A stretch of 64,000 nt of DNA from Vanilla planifolia (taxonomy: Eukaryota > Streptophyta > Magnoliopsida > Asparagales > Orchidaceae), in contig CM043868.1 of assembly GCA_023846275.1 (NCBI GenBank), positions 5,041,153 through 5,105,152 of the forward strand, written 5' to 3'. Position 1 is the stretch's first letter. Every line of letters starts with the position of its first letter. Positions 46,613 to 57,220 of this stretch are shown in pieces. Both the position numbers and the translations under genes were made by a program. The notes under the pieces were generated by a model. The model was not told the DNA's origin and made no database searches. It was given only the letters and a program-made list of their open reading frames with translations.

Positions 46613-48067
46613 TTAAGATCCGCATTTGGCACGCATTATTTCCTGCATCAAATTGTTTAGATCATTGTAAGACGACCCACCCAAGTCCACCGCAGCCCTG
46701 GCTTTGTCACCAAGCGCCCGAGCCCTCCTCCTCCTCTCCTTCGCTTCCTCACTGTCTCCCATCAATCTCTTCACAGCTGCCTCCAACTTCTCCGCCTCCA
46801 CCACCGGCCGCTCCTCCGGATTCATCGTGTACACCTTGGAACCCACCGCAACACCAATCTCGAGTAAATCTACCAACAGCCGCTCGTTGTAGAACTGCTC
46901 CGCGTATAAGGGCCACGTCACGAATGGCAACCCCGCGCTTATCCCTTCCAAACTGGAATTCCATCCGCAGTGCGTCAAGAATCCGCCAACGGCTCTATGG
47001 TTCAGTATCAGCAACTGCGGCGCCCATTCTCTGATTACCAATCCCCTGCCCTCAACGGCCTCATCAAATCCTTCAGGAATCCCCTCCCCGCTTTCATTTC
47101 GCACAGCCAAAACAAACGGATGCCCCGAAGCCTCGAGCCCGAGGGCCAACTCCCGCTGCTGCGCCGCACTTAAGTCGCCCATGCTCCCGAAGCAAACGTA
47201 CAAAACCGAGCCCGGCCTTTGGTCGTCAAGCCACTTCAAGCATCCCTCCTTCCTGCTGCTTTCCTCCGTTGATGATTTGAGCGAATCTTCTCGGTTGCAG
47301 ATCATCAGAGGACCGATGTGCCACGCCTTTCTCCCCATAACATTTCTGAAGTGTTCGACGTAATCCGGCTCGAGCTCATAGAAGCTGTTGAAGACCATGC
47401 CCATGCTCTTTCGTTCCACCTCCAACGCTTGCTCAAACATCGAATTCAAGCCGGCTACAATCGGACTTATCTTCTTTGGATCACTGAACTGAGATGGAAG
47501 CATTTCGATGCGGTGAGGGAGACCAGGAATAACGAACGATTCTGCGTCGTGTGACAGGTTTTCGAGGAGTCGATGCCGGAAAAAGCTGTCGATGGCACAC
47601 TCTGCGAAGAAGCAGGAGCCGTGGAAGCTTATCTGCGGTATGCCCCTTTTAGCAGCGACGTCATACGCCCATGGAAGGAAGGCGCCGATGACGATGCCGT
47701 CGGGATTGAGCTCTTTAAGGAAATCGTCGAGTGGGTCGCGAAGCATGGCGAGGGCGTTGCACAAGTTAAAGACCAAGTCTTTGGAAGGGATGGAAAACAC
47801 GTTCTCGCACCCTTCGGGGACGCCTGCAGCGGCGGCCGCCGCAGTGGGAAAGGGGATGATGTGGATTCGTATGGGGGGGTTGGTGTTGAACGAATTGGCG
47901 CGGTTGACAGAGGAGCGGATGATGGCGGCATTGGCTGGGGTGGTCAGGACGGTGACGTCGGCGCCACGCGTAGCGAAGAACTTCGCCAGTTCGACCATGG
48001 GAATCATGTGGCCGTGCGACACGAAGGGGAAGAACAGCATGCGAAGGGCATGGATTGGAGATCCCAT
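46613..48067 (-). CDS. UDP-glycosyltransferase, family 1, UGT73 (group D)-like
   Basis: Intact single-exon gene of 484 residues, the usual length for plant UGTs, ending in TAA. It should transfer a sugar, most likely glucose, from UDP-glucose to a small lipophilic acceptor in the cytosol; the acceptor cannot be told from sequence. The N-terminal acceptor domain begins MGSPIHALRMLFFPFVSHGH, with the catalytic His at residue 20 in the HMIP motif typical of UGT73. The C-terminal domain has the full 44-residue plant box from W348 to Q391: WAPQLLILNH, GGFLTHCGWNSSLEG, WPLYAEQ. A final Gln usually goes with UDP-glucose. C-terminal GGSSYNDLNNLMQEI is typical of the group. Oddities: the Asp that normally pairs with the catalytic His (VADMFFPW in relatives) is Gly128 (VIGAFLPW, codon GGC), and six alanines lie at 76-81. 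Start: the frame is open 5' of this ATG to a stop at 48125-48127, but no earlier ATG exists; a GTG three codons upstream is not a plant start. GC-rich, unlike its surroundings. Long plus-strand frames over it (47573-48112, 47592-48242) are shadows. Confidence 0.95.
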   Translation of the reverse strand: MGSPIHALRMLFFPFVSHGHMIPMVELAKFFATRGADVTVLTTPANAAIIRSSVNRANSFNTNPPIRIHIIPFPTAAAAAAGVPEGCENVFSIPSKDLVFNLCNALAMLRDPLDDFLKELNPDGIVIGAFLPWAYDVAAKRGIPQISFHGSCFFAECAIDSFFRHRLLENLSHDAESFVIPGLPHRIEMLPSQFSDPKKISPIVAGLNSMFEQALEVERKSMGMVFNSFYELEPDYVEHFRNVMGRKAWHIGPLMICNREDSLKSSTEESSRKEGCLKWLDDQRPGSVLYVCFGSMGDLSAAQQRELALGLEASGHPFVLAVRNESGEGIPEGFDEAVEGRGLVIREWAPQLLILNHRAVGGFLTHCGWNSSLEGISAGLPFVTWPLYAEQFYNERLLVDLLEIGVAVGSKVYTMNPEERPVVEAEKLEAAVKRLMGDSEEAKERRRRARALGDKARAAVDLGGSSYNDLNNLMQEIMRAKCGS

Positions 48068-48160
48068 GGATTGCACTTCTTGCAGAGCGACCTCTTTGGC
48101 AGCTTTAAGTAGCTGTACAGCGCTTCAAGGCATTAAACGAAGAAAAATATTAGTGAAAAA

Positions 48161-48175
48161 GTTGACTTTGTCAAC
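48161..48175. promoter_or_regulatory. Palindromic pair of W-box cores upstream of the UGT
   Basis: GTTGACTTTGTCAAC: two TTGAC cores facing each other, separated by three bases, about 95 bp before the ATG. TTGAC(C/T) is the binding core of WRKY factors, and W boxes are common in stress-induced genes. Depending on where transcription starts, it lies in the proximal promoter or the 5' UTR. Binding is inferred. Confidence 0.5.
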
Positions 48176-48245
48176 TAATAGAACAAAATTAATTATTCCA
48201 GCCCTCTGTTTTCGTACTAGGACATGTGATGAAGAAAAATAAAAT

Positions 48246-48253
48246 AAAATATA
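48246..48253 (-). promoter_or_regulatory. Candidate TATA box of the UGT
   Basis: TATATTTT on the minus strand, about 180 bp before the ATG; transcription would then begin near 48218. In such AT-rich DNA this could be chance. Confidence 0.3.
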
Positions 48254-49720
48254 AATTCTTGGTAAATTTAAAAAAAGTAAGAAATTTAATTGAAATTCAT
48301 TTTAGAAATAAAATTGAAGTATTTTAATTTGGTAATATTAATATATAGTTTTATTTAAAAATTTAATTGTTTTGTGTGATGCTATTTCCAAAATGCCCAA
48401 CATTTTAATATTGTTTTTAAATCTTATTATTAAAAATTATTATTTTTATTCAATATTTATAAATAATTTTAACACTATGTAGTATATCAATCTTATCCAA
48501 TTTATTGCCATTAAAACATGCTATAAACATACTTGGACGGTTGTAATTAAAATCTATTAATTTAAACATGATCAAATTAAAATTTTATATTATATTATTT
48601 AGTTGTATGAATTTATTATATTAAATTAAAATTTATTATTTAAATTATTATTAAAATGATTTTTTTTGTGGAGGAATGTTCGTGGTAATTGATAACAGTG
48701 TACTCTGACGACGGAATGGTGATCACTACGTGGCCAGAAGGAGGATATTAGACGATTCTCATCCTTAACTGTTGTGGCTAGCTTGTGATTGGCACATGGC
48801 AAGAAGATATTGCTCGTCGTAATTGACAGAACCAGGCAGTTGACGTGGATGGAGCCTGATGGCTTGCAATATGAGTGGAAAACGTGATTTTTTTTTTCCA
48901 TGGAAAGCAAAAAATTATGATCTTAATATTATTATGAATTTTAAATTTATTTTGGATTGATAAGTCCGTAACATTACATCATTTTCATGATAATTTAAAT
49001 CTGAATATAAACAAAAATTTCTAGTCAACTTATGCTTTGAATAAATATCTTCAAACTAAAGAAGTCGAGAGTTTATTTCATTTCATTTCCTCTTAGTGTA
49101 TTTCTAACCCGTTCTGTAGTTGGGACAGCTCATGGAACGGTGAAACTAGTTGATTTCGTACAGAAACTCCATACAATTTTTTTTATAGATTTATTCTTTC
49201 TTAATAATAATTTCTTATAATTTTATAATTTTTTTTATAAAAACCTTTTTTTAAACAAATAGATCCAGAGCAAAGCAATGCGAAATGTCATGTAACATTT
49301 TCGAAACTGAACAAGTTAAACTTCGAACAAATGCTTAGTTTTATAATACAATGACAACAAATTGTATTAGTCTTCTGGCTGAGCAAAATGAATATTCGAT
49401 TTTTCAAATTTAATAAATATAAAGTATAAATTAAAATTATAATTTAAATTGGAAAGACAAAATATAATTTAAGCTTAATTTACTACATATATGTTATAAT
49501 GAAATAATTTGAGTTGACAATTTGTCTAAATTATAATTTTGATGACTAGCTTGTTTGTCCATTGCAATTGTATTGATAACATATTACATTAGTTTATATT
49601 TTTAGTTCAAAAAAAAAAGTTTATATTCATACTTTATTATCATAATAATTCAAGAATAAAAAACGATAAAATCAAAATAAGGATTATTTCCATATGTGTT
49701 ACTCATATTGTTAATACTTG

Positions 49721-49753
<33 letters not shown>

Positions 49754-49961
49754 TATTGAGACACAAACCTCTACAAGATTGGTTCGCACTTAAGCATAGT
49801 TCTCCAAGCAATAGATTTTTTACTTTACCAATTCATGACATCTTTAAGAATTTGAACCCCATTGATTACCACATTACAACATGAATAACTAGAACATTTA
49901 GAGCCCATTTAGGATCAATAATTTTTTTTAGGTATCACACTTCACATATTTGTTGACTATT
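48254..49961. other. Upstream spacer of the UGT, with a GC-richer islet
   Basis: No gene. The stretch 48665-48900 stands out by its higher GC and retained CG sites. It contains ACGTGG words at 48728 and 48842, and TTGACGTGG at 48840-48848, where W-box and ACGT cores overlap. It may be a distal promoter region of the UGT. The open frame at 48626-48910 (minus) looks non-coding. From 48900 to 49961 the DNA is plain AT-rich. Confidence 0.4.
49721..49753. repeat. Compound (AT)n(AC)n microsatellite
   Basis: About seven AT units run straight into about nine AC units. The plus-strand open frame at 49696-49884 is built on it. Confidence 0.85.
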
Positions 49962-51500
49962 TGTTAGATTTTGTAAGTTAATAGCGACACTACTTAATAG
50001 TATTCATAAACATGCCAATAAGGGATTGAATTGAGCTTCTTAAAGTTATTAAAAGTCATATTGCTTTCTTGATTTGATTTTAATTTAAAGTGATTAAACA
50101 AATGAAAGTAAAGTGTTGGAAAATAAGAATAAAATTATTTTTTGGTAGTTTAGTTCTTACCCCTTAGCTATGTCCCTTCATAAACACCTACATTTGAGCC
50201 CAGCACTAATCCAATCCTTCATTCACAAAGCAAAGAGGTCTTTTAAACTTACTTTTCTTGAGCAAAGCTTCAACTCATACTCTCCACACAAAGCTAAGAA
50301 TTGGGCAATCTATTTATCATATCAAGCCCAAAGTAGGTTCTTTTTGCCAAACCAAACCTAATGTATGCTTCTCTCTTACACCAAGCTTATAGCATGCTCT
50401 TCTCTCCACATTTAGCCCACTTGAGACTTGGATTGTCATTCTACATAAAGCCTTGGAAAGAAGCCTTCCTTACTCAATATGTGCACTAAAAAGTTCTCTC
50501 ACAAATATAATTTTAATAAAAAAACTAGAAACTCAAAATATCTTGAGAAATATTCAACATAACCCTAAAGATTGAGTAAGAAGTTAACGGAGATAAAGAT
50601 TAGGAGCATAATGCAATGATGAAGGGTGTCTATGGATGTAGTGTAATGATTAGAAATCTTCATGTATACACTTGAAGAATGATATGAAAAAATGACTTTA
50701 TAGAATTTGCTTCAAAAGAACAACTATATTTTATATGAAATCAAATTTTACAAAAAAATGTTTAGCACATTGTCATCTATTTGTTTTAAGACAAAATGTT
50801 TTATTTATAGAGGGCTTAGAGCTATTAAGGTCCCTTAAGGTTAAAGTAGATGTTCCTAGATTATCTAAATGATCTGATCACTCTTCTGATCCAAGGAGAC
50901 TTTTTCTAAACTAGTCATTATGGTCCAATATTATACACATTAGATGGTTTGATTGGCTTATTAGATAGTCTAATCAGCTCAAAAGGTGATCATTCAGTTG
51001 AACCAACCATCTATTGGATAAGATGCCTGATGATAATTAGACTACCCATGAAATAATCAAATAGCCTTTTGTTAGAACTTACATTTTAGATGACAATGAT
51101 TGGTTTATACATTAGATGGTCTGATAGCCTTCCATCAAAACTCAAATGTTTAGTTCAAAATTGATTAACCATTATTAGATAGTTCTAATACTTATTAGAC
51201 TAATCAATAGATTGATTATTATATGCCTATTAGATGATCTGACAATCCTCCAAAAGAAGTCAATTTTGGTGACAAACTTTTATGTTTCAATAGATTATGC
51301 CTCAAATGATCCAACTAGCCTTAGACCAACCATCAAACTACTAATTAGATGATCCAAAGACCTTGTGATGGAAGTTTTGAAAGAGGGTTAAATTGATTAA
51401 TGGTTATAACCAGACTAAATAATTTAATACTCATCAGGCACATGTAGAATAGCTAATCAAATGGTTTGAACAACATCATATAAATATCCTTCTATTAATT
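49962..51500 (-). mobile_element. Left (3') LTR of a minus-strand copia element
   Basis: The left edge TGTTAGATTTTGTAAGTTAA with ACACTACTTAATAGTATTCA matches 55275 onward (TATTAAGTTTTATGGGTTAG, TCACTACTTGATAGGACTCA). Further shared blocks: AAAGTCATATTGCTTTCTTG versus AAAGTCATATTTCTTGATTA; TCTCCACACAAAGCTAAGAATTG versus TCTCCACATAAGACCTAGAGTTG. From 50858 on both LTRs carry many variants of a TTAGATGGTCTGAT word. The right end near 51.5 kb is approximate. The open frame at 50170-50361 is LTR sequence. Confidence 0.62.
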
Positions 51501-54350
51501 TAAACTTTATTTCATTCTTGATTATTCTAATAGTTTAAATGATTATAATAATTATTTAAATGAGCTGATATTTGTACTAAAGCATGATCTTTATGCCATT
51601 GTTTCTTGATTTACTTATATTCTTATGACTTGATTTTAATAGATTCATGAATTATAGATTCAATATCTTGTTAAAAAAGTTGGGGTTCTTTGAACCAAAA
51701 TTACATAACTTAATTGGAGTTATAAGGAAATAATTAGATATTAAAGCATAACTCAATTTTCTAAGTAGATAATAATGTTGAAATGTTAAAAATGAACCAC
51801 TTATTTAGGTGATACTAACCATTTGGATGATAAAATTAAGAATGATACAAATTTTTGAAGATAAAATGGTCTAACCATTAGAACTTAATATGATACTAAA
51901 TTTTTTCATAACTTCACCATTCTAAAGAAATAAAGAAATGAATCCTTAAATCAAGTGTTAAATAAAATTTGAGATTAAAAAGGCTGAAAGCTTGAGATAC
52001 GATATCAAAGGTTAGAATCATACAAAAATGATGACAAATGTTGGATAATAAAAACATAAAGTCAATTGTTGGAAACAATGATAGTAACTATTGAATTGAT
52101 ACCAACATCTAAGGAAAAAAATAGAAGCTATTATAATTGTACCAATTGGTTTAAAAAGGAATGATAGCAATCGTTGGAATAACACATCAAATTCATTTAT
52201 TAAAACACTACTCAAAATATTAACTATTGAAATTGAAAGATTATTCTAATTGTATTTGATATAAAATATTAATACTAAAGTGTGATACTAAATATTAGTT
52301 TGATAGTATCTTTCTAACAAGAAATAATAATTATTGATAGTTTTATTAATTCACTTAAATATTTAATTTTAAAATTGTTCTTTATTGAAAGTAATGATGG
52401 ATCTTATTTTTATTAAAATACTATCAATTATGATTTCAAATATTGATTTTTAAAATTATAAAACCAAGTGTTGGAAGTTAAGATATCAAATCATTGCTAT
52501 AACAATTGATATTGGAATAGTTAGTTTGATTCTAATTGTTTGTTTCTACCAATTTGATAATTAAAAAATGAGAAAATTGGTGAAATAGATAGGTTGTACT
52601 ATTTATTAATTTCTAGTATTAAGGATATGCAAGATACTCCTAATCTAAAAATGATACTAATCTATTAGAGTTAAGATTTCATAACACAATTGAAATTAGA
52701 AAATGAATTATACTTTGTTAAAATGAATTATATCAACTAGGATACTAATTACTATAATTAAATTCTTTATTAATTGTTTCTTCCACATTGTTGAATCATA
52801 CAAATTATTCAATTTAAGAAAACAAATATAGCAATTGGTAGCGAATAAATCCAATTGAATTTAATAAATTATATTACTTTTTAATAAACAAGGTTATCAA
52901 TTATAAGAGAAATGCATTTGTCCTTTTGTTATCACTTAATTAATTAAAATTAGACTCATAAAATGTATTAAAAATATATTTTTTCCGTTCATTCAAAATG
53001 AGGATTTAACACCACTTTACACAATAAAATAGATAATGTACTCATCATGTATTATGTAATTTGAAATGATTTAGAAGATTGCTCCAAAAATAATATTTTG
53101 CAACTTGACTTTTAAATAATATTTCTTAACTCGTATAGCAAATGATATCCATTTTATTTAACCTTATTGTGTATAGATATAGATGTTAAAATTACTTAGT
53201 ATCACTAATTTAGAATTAGTTTTTATTTAGCTTATTTTATATGTATGATGTGAAGTTAATTATCTAAAGTTCAATATGCCTTTAATATGAATACCATAAA
53301 TCATTATGAAAAAGGACCAAAACACATTTATTTTGAGGACGTTCCTTCTCTTAGAATTGTTAACCTTCAACATATTAAGGTTAAGATTGTCTCCGTTCCT
53401 TGACATGGGTTATAATTTGATTATACATTGACTAGAAGTCTATGAAATATTCAAGACTTAGTGAAATCGAACAAACTATAACTTGGCTATTTGTTAACTT
53501 ATTAATTTGACGATAGGTTTTTAATACTTAAGATTAAAATAAAAACATTTAGACTTTAAAGCTTAGCATTATTGTAAATGTTAACAACATTAAAAAAATT
53601 ATCTTTATGGAATTGTTGAACTTTTAAAGGTTTTTCAAAAATAAAAAAGTTCAATTTGTCATTCTAGAATTTCAACCTTACCTTCATTTATTGTGCATTA
53701 ACTTCATTCAATTTAACTCAATAAAATTTGTACAAAAAGTTCTTTGAAAATTAATAGTGAATGTAAATTGTATAGCCATAAATTTTGAAGTTATTCTTCA
53801 CATGAATTACTTGATTTATCAATTCATTCTAATTCTTTTTTAATTAAGGTAATTTGCTAAGTTTGCAAAGAATTTACCTTTAGTTCACTGAAAAGCCAAA
53901 ATTTAAAAATTTAATGAATTGAATTTCAAAATTCATAATTTTTCTTTGCCAATTAAGAATAGAGTGATTATTTTTAAATTCGAGGCTTTTCATGCAAAGG
54001 ATTCAATTTGAAGGTTTGATATGATGTTATTCCCTTATGATATATTATCATATCTTAGTTATATTTTATATGTATTAAAATAACTCAATGATACTCAATT
54101 ATATTCTATAAGAATTAGACTATATAGATTTATTATGATTTTGAAATCTCATGTCTTTAATTCAACTTATATGCTTCATGCTTAAGGTTGGAAGATTTAA
54201 TTTTTTAAATGTAGATTTTTAATTTCTGAATGTATTCATTCTAATTCTGATGAGGATTTGTTCATAATAGAATAGTTTTTCACTAATTTTTGTAAGAAAC
54301 ATTGAATTCACAAATTTCTTATAAAACTAAGGACAAAGATCATGTATTGT
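51501..54350. other. Internal or unassigned part of the minus-strand copia element, no pol found
   Basis: No protease, integrase or RT motif could be read on the minus strand. The part 51790-52760 has many scattered variants of GATACTAA and TTGTTGGAA, which may be a decayed tandem array. The minus open frame at 52018-52215 falls in it and is not recognised. Confidence 0.4.
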
Positions 54351-54479
54351 ACCCATCCATTTTGAATAGATTATTAATAATATGGAAATAAAATTCTATA
54401 ATAGTAGTGGAATATTATAATAGGCTCATAAGACCAAGGCATGTCTACATGGCCCTTATCATGTAGACACACTTTCACC

Positions 54480-55058
54480 CCTACATAAGCTTTGAGTTTG
54501 GGAACCCAAATAGATTTGGTCTTTGGTGAAGGTAATGTGTGGAGATTGTGACAATTTAGCATTGTTAGTTCTAATAGACGTTGTTATAGGAATCCACATA
54601 AATCTATTTGCATCAAATGTAATGGAATTCCTAAAATGATAATTTAAGGTTATATGATTTTGGAATAGTAATTGCCTACAACTTTTGATAAATCATTGAA
54701 TTCTAAAATATGCACTTTGAGTCTAAGTAGTGATATGGAATTTTCTTAAATATATTTCATATTGTTTTGTTCATTCAAAAAATGTTTGCAATGATATATG
54801 GAAATCAACAAGTGTACATAATTAAGAAATTTTCTCTTTTAACGATATCAATTCATCCTCAGTTAAGGTATAAGCAATCACTTTATTTTTCACTTCCACA
54901 TTTGCATTGTTAAGCACATTGTTATGAATTTCAAAAGAATTAATCTTAGATACATGCTCAAATGAAATATCTTCATACTCATCTAACTTATCATGCAAAT
55001 TTTCATTTTGGCCAAAAGTAATGCCCATAAGAATTTCATAGGATTTTTCAAATAGCAT
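54480..55058 (-). pseudogene. Copia gag remnant (minus strand)
   Basis: On the minus strand an open frame at 55058-54822 gives a charged, helical-looking segment (EDISFEHVSKINSFEIHNNV, EVKNKVIAYTLTEDELISLK), as in the latter part of copia gag. At about 54520 the frame 54562-54374 has TKSIWVPKLKAYVG, the conserved KGPKxxWVPK end of copia gag. The CCHC knuckle expected between them is not seen, and no protease follows. It lies just inside the right LTR and its primer site, as gag should. Confidence 0.5.
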
Positions 55059-55263
55059 CCATAAATCAAATTTTGCATTTCAAACAAATGCTTTCATGGA
55101 ATTTTTCCAAATAAAAAAGCCTTGTCCTATGAATGAAGGATGTTGGCCTATGATAAAAAAATAATTTGTTAAATTTAAGAAAACATAATGCTTATGTATA
55201 TGGGGTCATTCTAGGATTTTAAGCTTGGATGGAGAAAATACTCTTTAAATTGAGAACCATTCT

Positions 55264-55274
55264 TGAATACCAAC
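55264..55274 (-). other. Primer-binding site of the minus-strand copia element
   Basis: On the minus strand GTTGGTATTC, a decayed TGGTATCAGAGC, bordering the right LTR. It fixes the element's direction. Confidence 0.5.
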
Positions 55275-57220
55275 TATTAAGTTTTATGGGTTAGTAATGT
55301 CACTACTTGATAGGACTCATATACAAACCCAAAAGAGGACTAAATAAGACTTCCAAGAGTTTCAAAGCTTTACACAACAAAAGTCATATTTCTTGATTAA
55401 TTTGATGTTAAAGCCTTAAAGAAGTAGGAAATAAAAGAAAAGTATTGGAAATTTGGAGCATAACAATTTTTTTGTGGATCTAATTTCAACCCTTGGTCTA
55501 CATACACCCCTAGGCACACATGCACGAGCTTAGAACTATTCCACCCCCTCCTTCGCTAGGTGGACAAGTGTTTACAACTTGCTTTTCTTGCACAAAGCAT
55601 CAAGCCCTTACACTCTCCACATAAGACCTAGAGTTGGGTACCTTCTCTTTACAAACAAAGCCTTAAGTAATCTCCATTATTTGCTCGATGACTATAGTAA
55701 GCTCCCCACTTTCTCTCCACACAAAGCCTTTGAGTGTAGCAAACTTTGCTTATAAGTCATAATAGAAACTCAATCTCTTTTAAGAAACTTAATCCTATCT
55801 AATATCACAATAAGCAAAGATCTTGACATATTCATATGGGAAAAAATATTCAATAGATGGTTTTGTAAACTTTGTTACAAATGAATAAAAGGTTTAGGTT
55901 TAGGAAATTAGATTTTTTTTAATCCTCTCTTTTCTTTAAGCTAAAATGGTGTATTTATTGAGATATTATAGTTATTAAATTCCCAAAGTTTAGATGACTT
56001 GATATTGTAATATGCTAGAAGCCTAAAGTGAGCCTTTTAAACTTAATAAAGCTAATTGAGTAAATGTGAAATTATTAACATTAAGAATATAACTCAAATG
56101 AGTCATAGGTAGACATTCTAACAAAAACATTATAGTGATTGATGTATGAAAGATGTTCTTAAAGGAAGGTAAGGGTTATTTATGGAAGATAAGAATTCAA
56201 GAAATCTAATACTAGTAATTTTGTTATAATTATAATTGATTTGGTAATAAAATGAATTATTGAAACATTATGAGAAACAGTGTTATGTTTCACAACAAAG
56301 CTATTTTAGAAAAATAAAATGTTAAAAATGCCAAATGACATTGAAAACAATTAGGATTTTAATACAAAAAATATAGAGTTGGAGAAGTTTAAAAATTTGT
56401 TTAGAAAAATAAAGTGAGAAATACAAAAACGATATATAGTTTTAATTAAATAATTACATTAATGCCCTTATAAAAGCAACCAAATAGTAAGAGACTAAGT
56501 GGAAGGGAATATAGAATTTTGCTATTGACAAGAGAAGCCTTGAGAGAAAGGAATGCAAAAGGGCTTAAAGGGTTTTCTAAGGAGAAGAAGATGAGATTTT
56601 CATGACTTAACCAAAGTAGATCTTGCTGTAAAGGTAAAGGGAAGACCTTCTAAGTGATTTCAACTTTGTCTTATGATGATCTAGTAAAATGCTAAGTTGA
56701 AAGCATGTATAAGAGATAGAGAAAAATTCTAGTTAATGTTTTTTAATTTTAATATCAAAGAAAGCTTATATGTAAAAGTTGTGAAAGTTAAAACCTACAT
56801 GCAAGCCAATCTAAAATTCCATGAAGGCATCATATTGTGCAACAAAATAATTGGATGGTTTGATTATTTTTAAGAAGATAGAACTAAATATTAGTTAGAT
56901 GCCCAACTAATTGTTCAACCCTTGATGAAAAACCATTAGATTGTCTGACAAAGCCATTAGACAATCTGATGAAATTTCATAATTTGGATCTAAGTCTATA
57001 TGGGACAAGCATTAAATAGTCTAATACTTGTCAAACATGCATTAGATAATCCAACAAAGTTGTTAAATGGTTTGAGGAGAGACCCTAAAGACATTACATG
57101 AGGTGTAGATGGATGCATGTTAGTTGGTTTGTCCTTAGTTAAAGTCACATTGAACAAACTAATAAAGATATCAAATAATTAGATAAGGGTAAGTAGTCAT
57201 TTGTTTGATAGGGCAACTAC
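55275..57220 (-). mobile_element. Right (5') LTR of the minus-strand copia element
   Basis: Homologous to 49962-51500 as listed there. At 56848-57080 it carries the same kind of TTAGA-GTCTGA-like words (CATTAGATTGTCTGACAAAG, CATTAGACAATCTGATGAAA, CATTAGATAATCCAACAAAG). The right border is approximate, and it may contain later inserts because it is longer than the left copy. Confidence 0.55.

Noticed and set aside
48068-48076. Upstream GTG as start of the UGT (three residues longer)
   Set aside because: GTG is not used as a start in normal plant genes. The ATG at 48067 gives MGSP, like other UGT73 proteins. The open frame continues upstream only because no stop comes before 48125.
47573-48242. 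Long plus-strand open frames (179 and 216 codons) across the UGT
   Set aside because: They are antisense to the UGT coding region and arise from its GC-rich codons; their translations show no domain.
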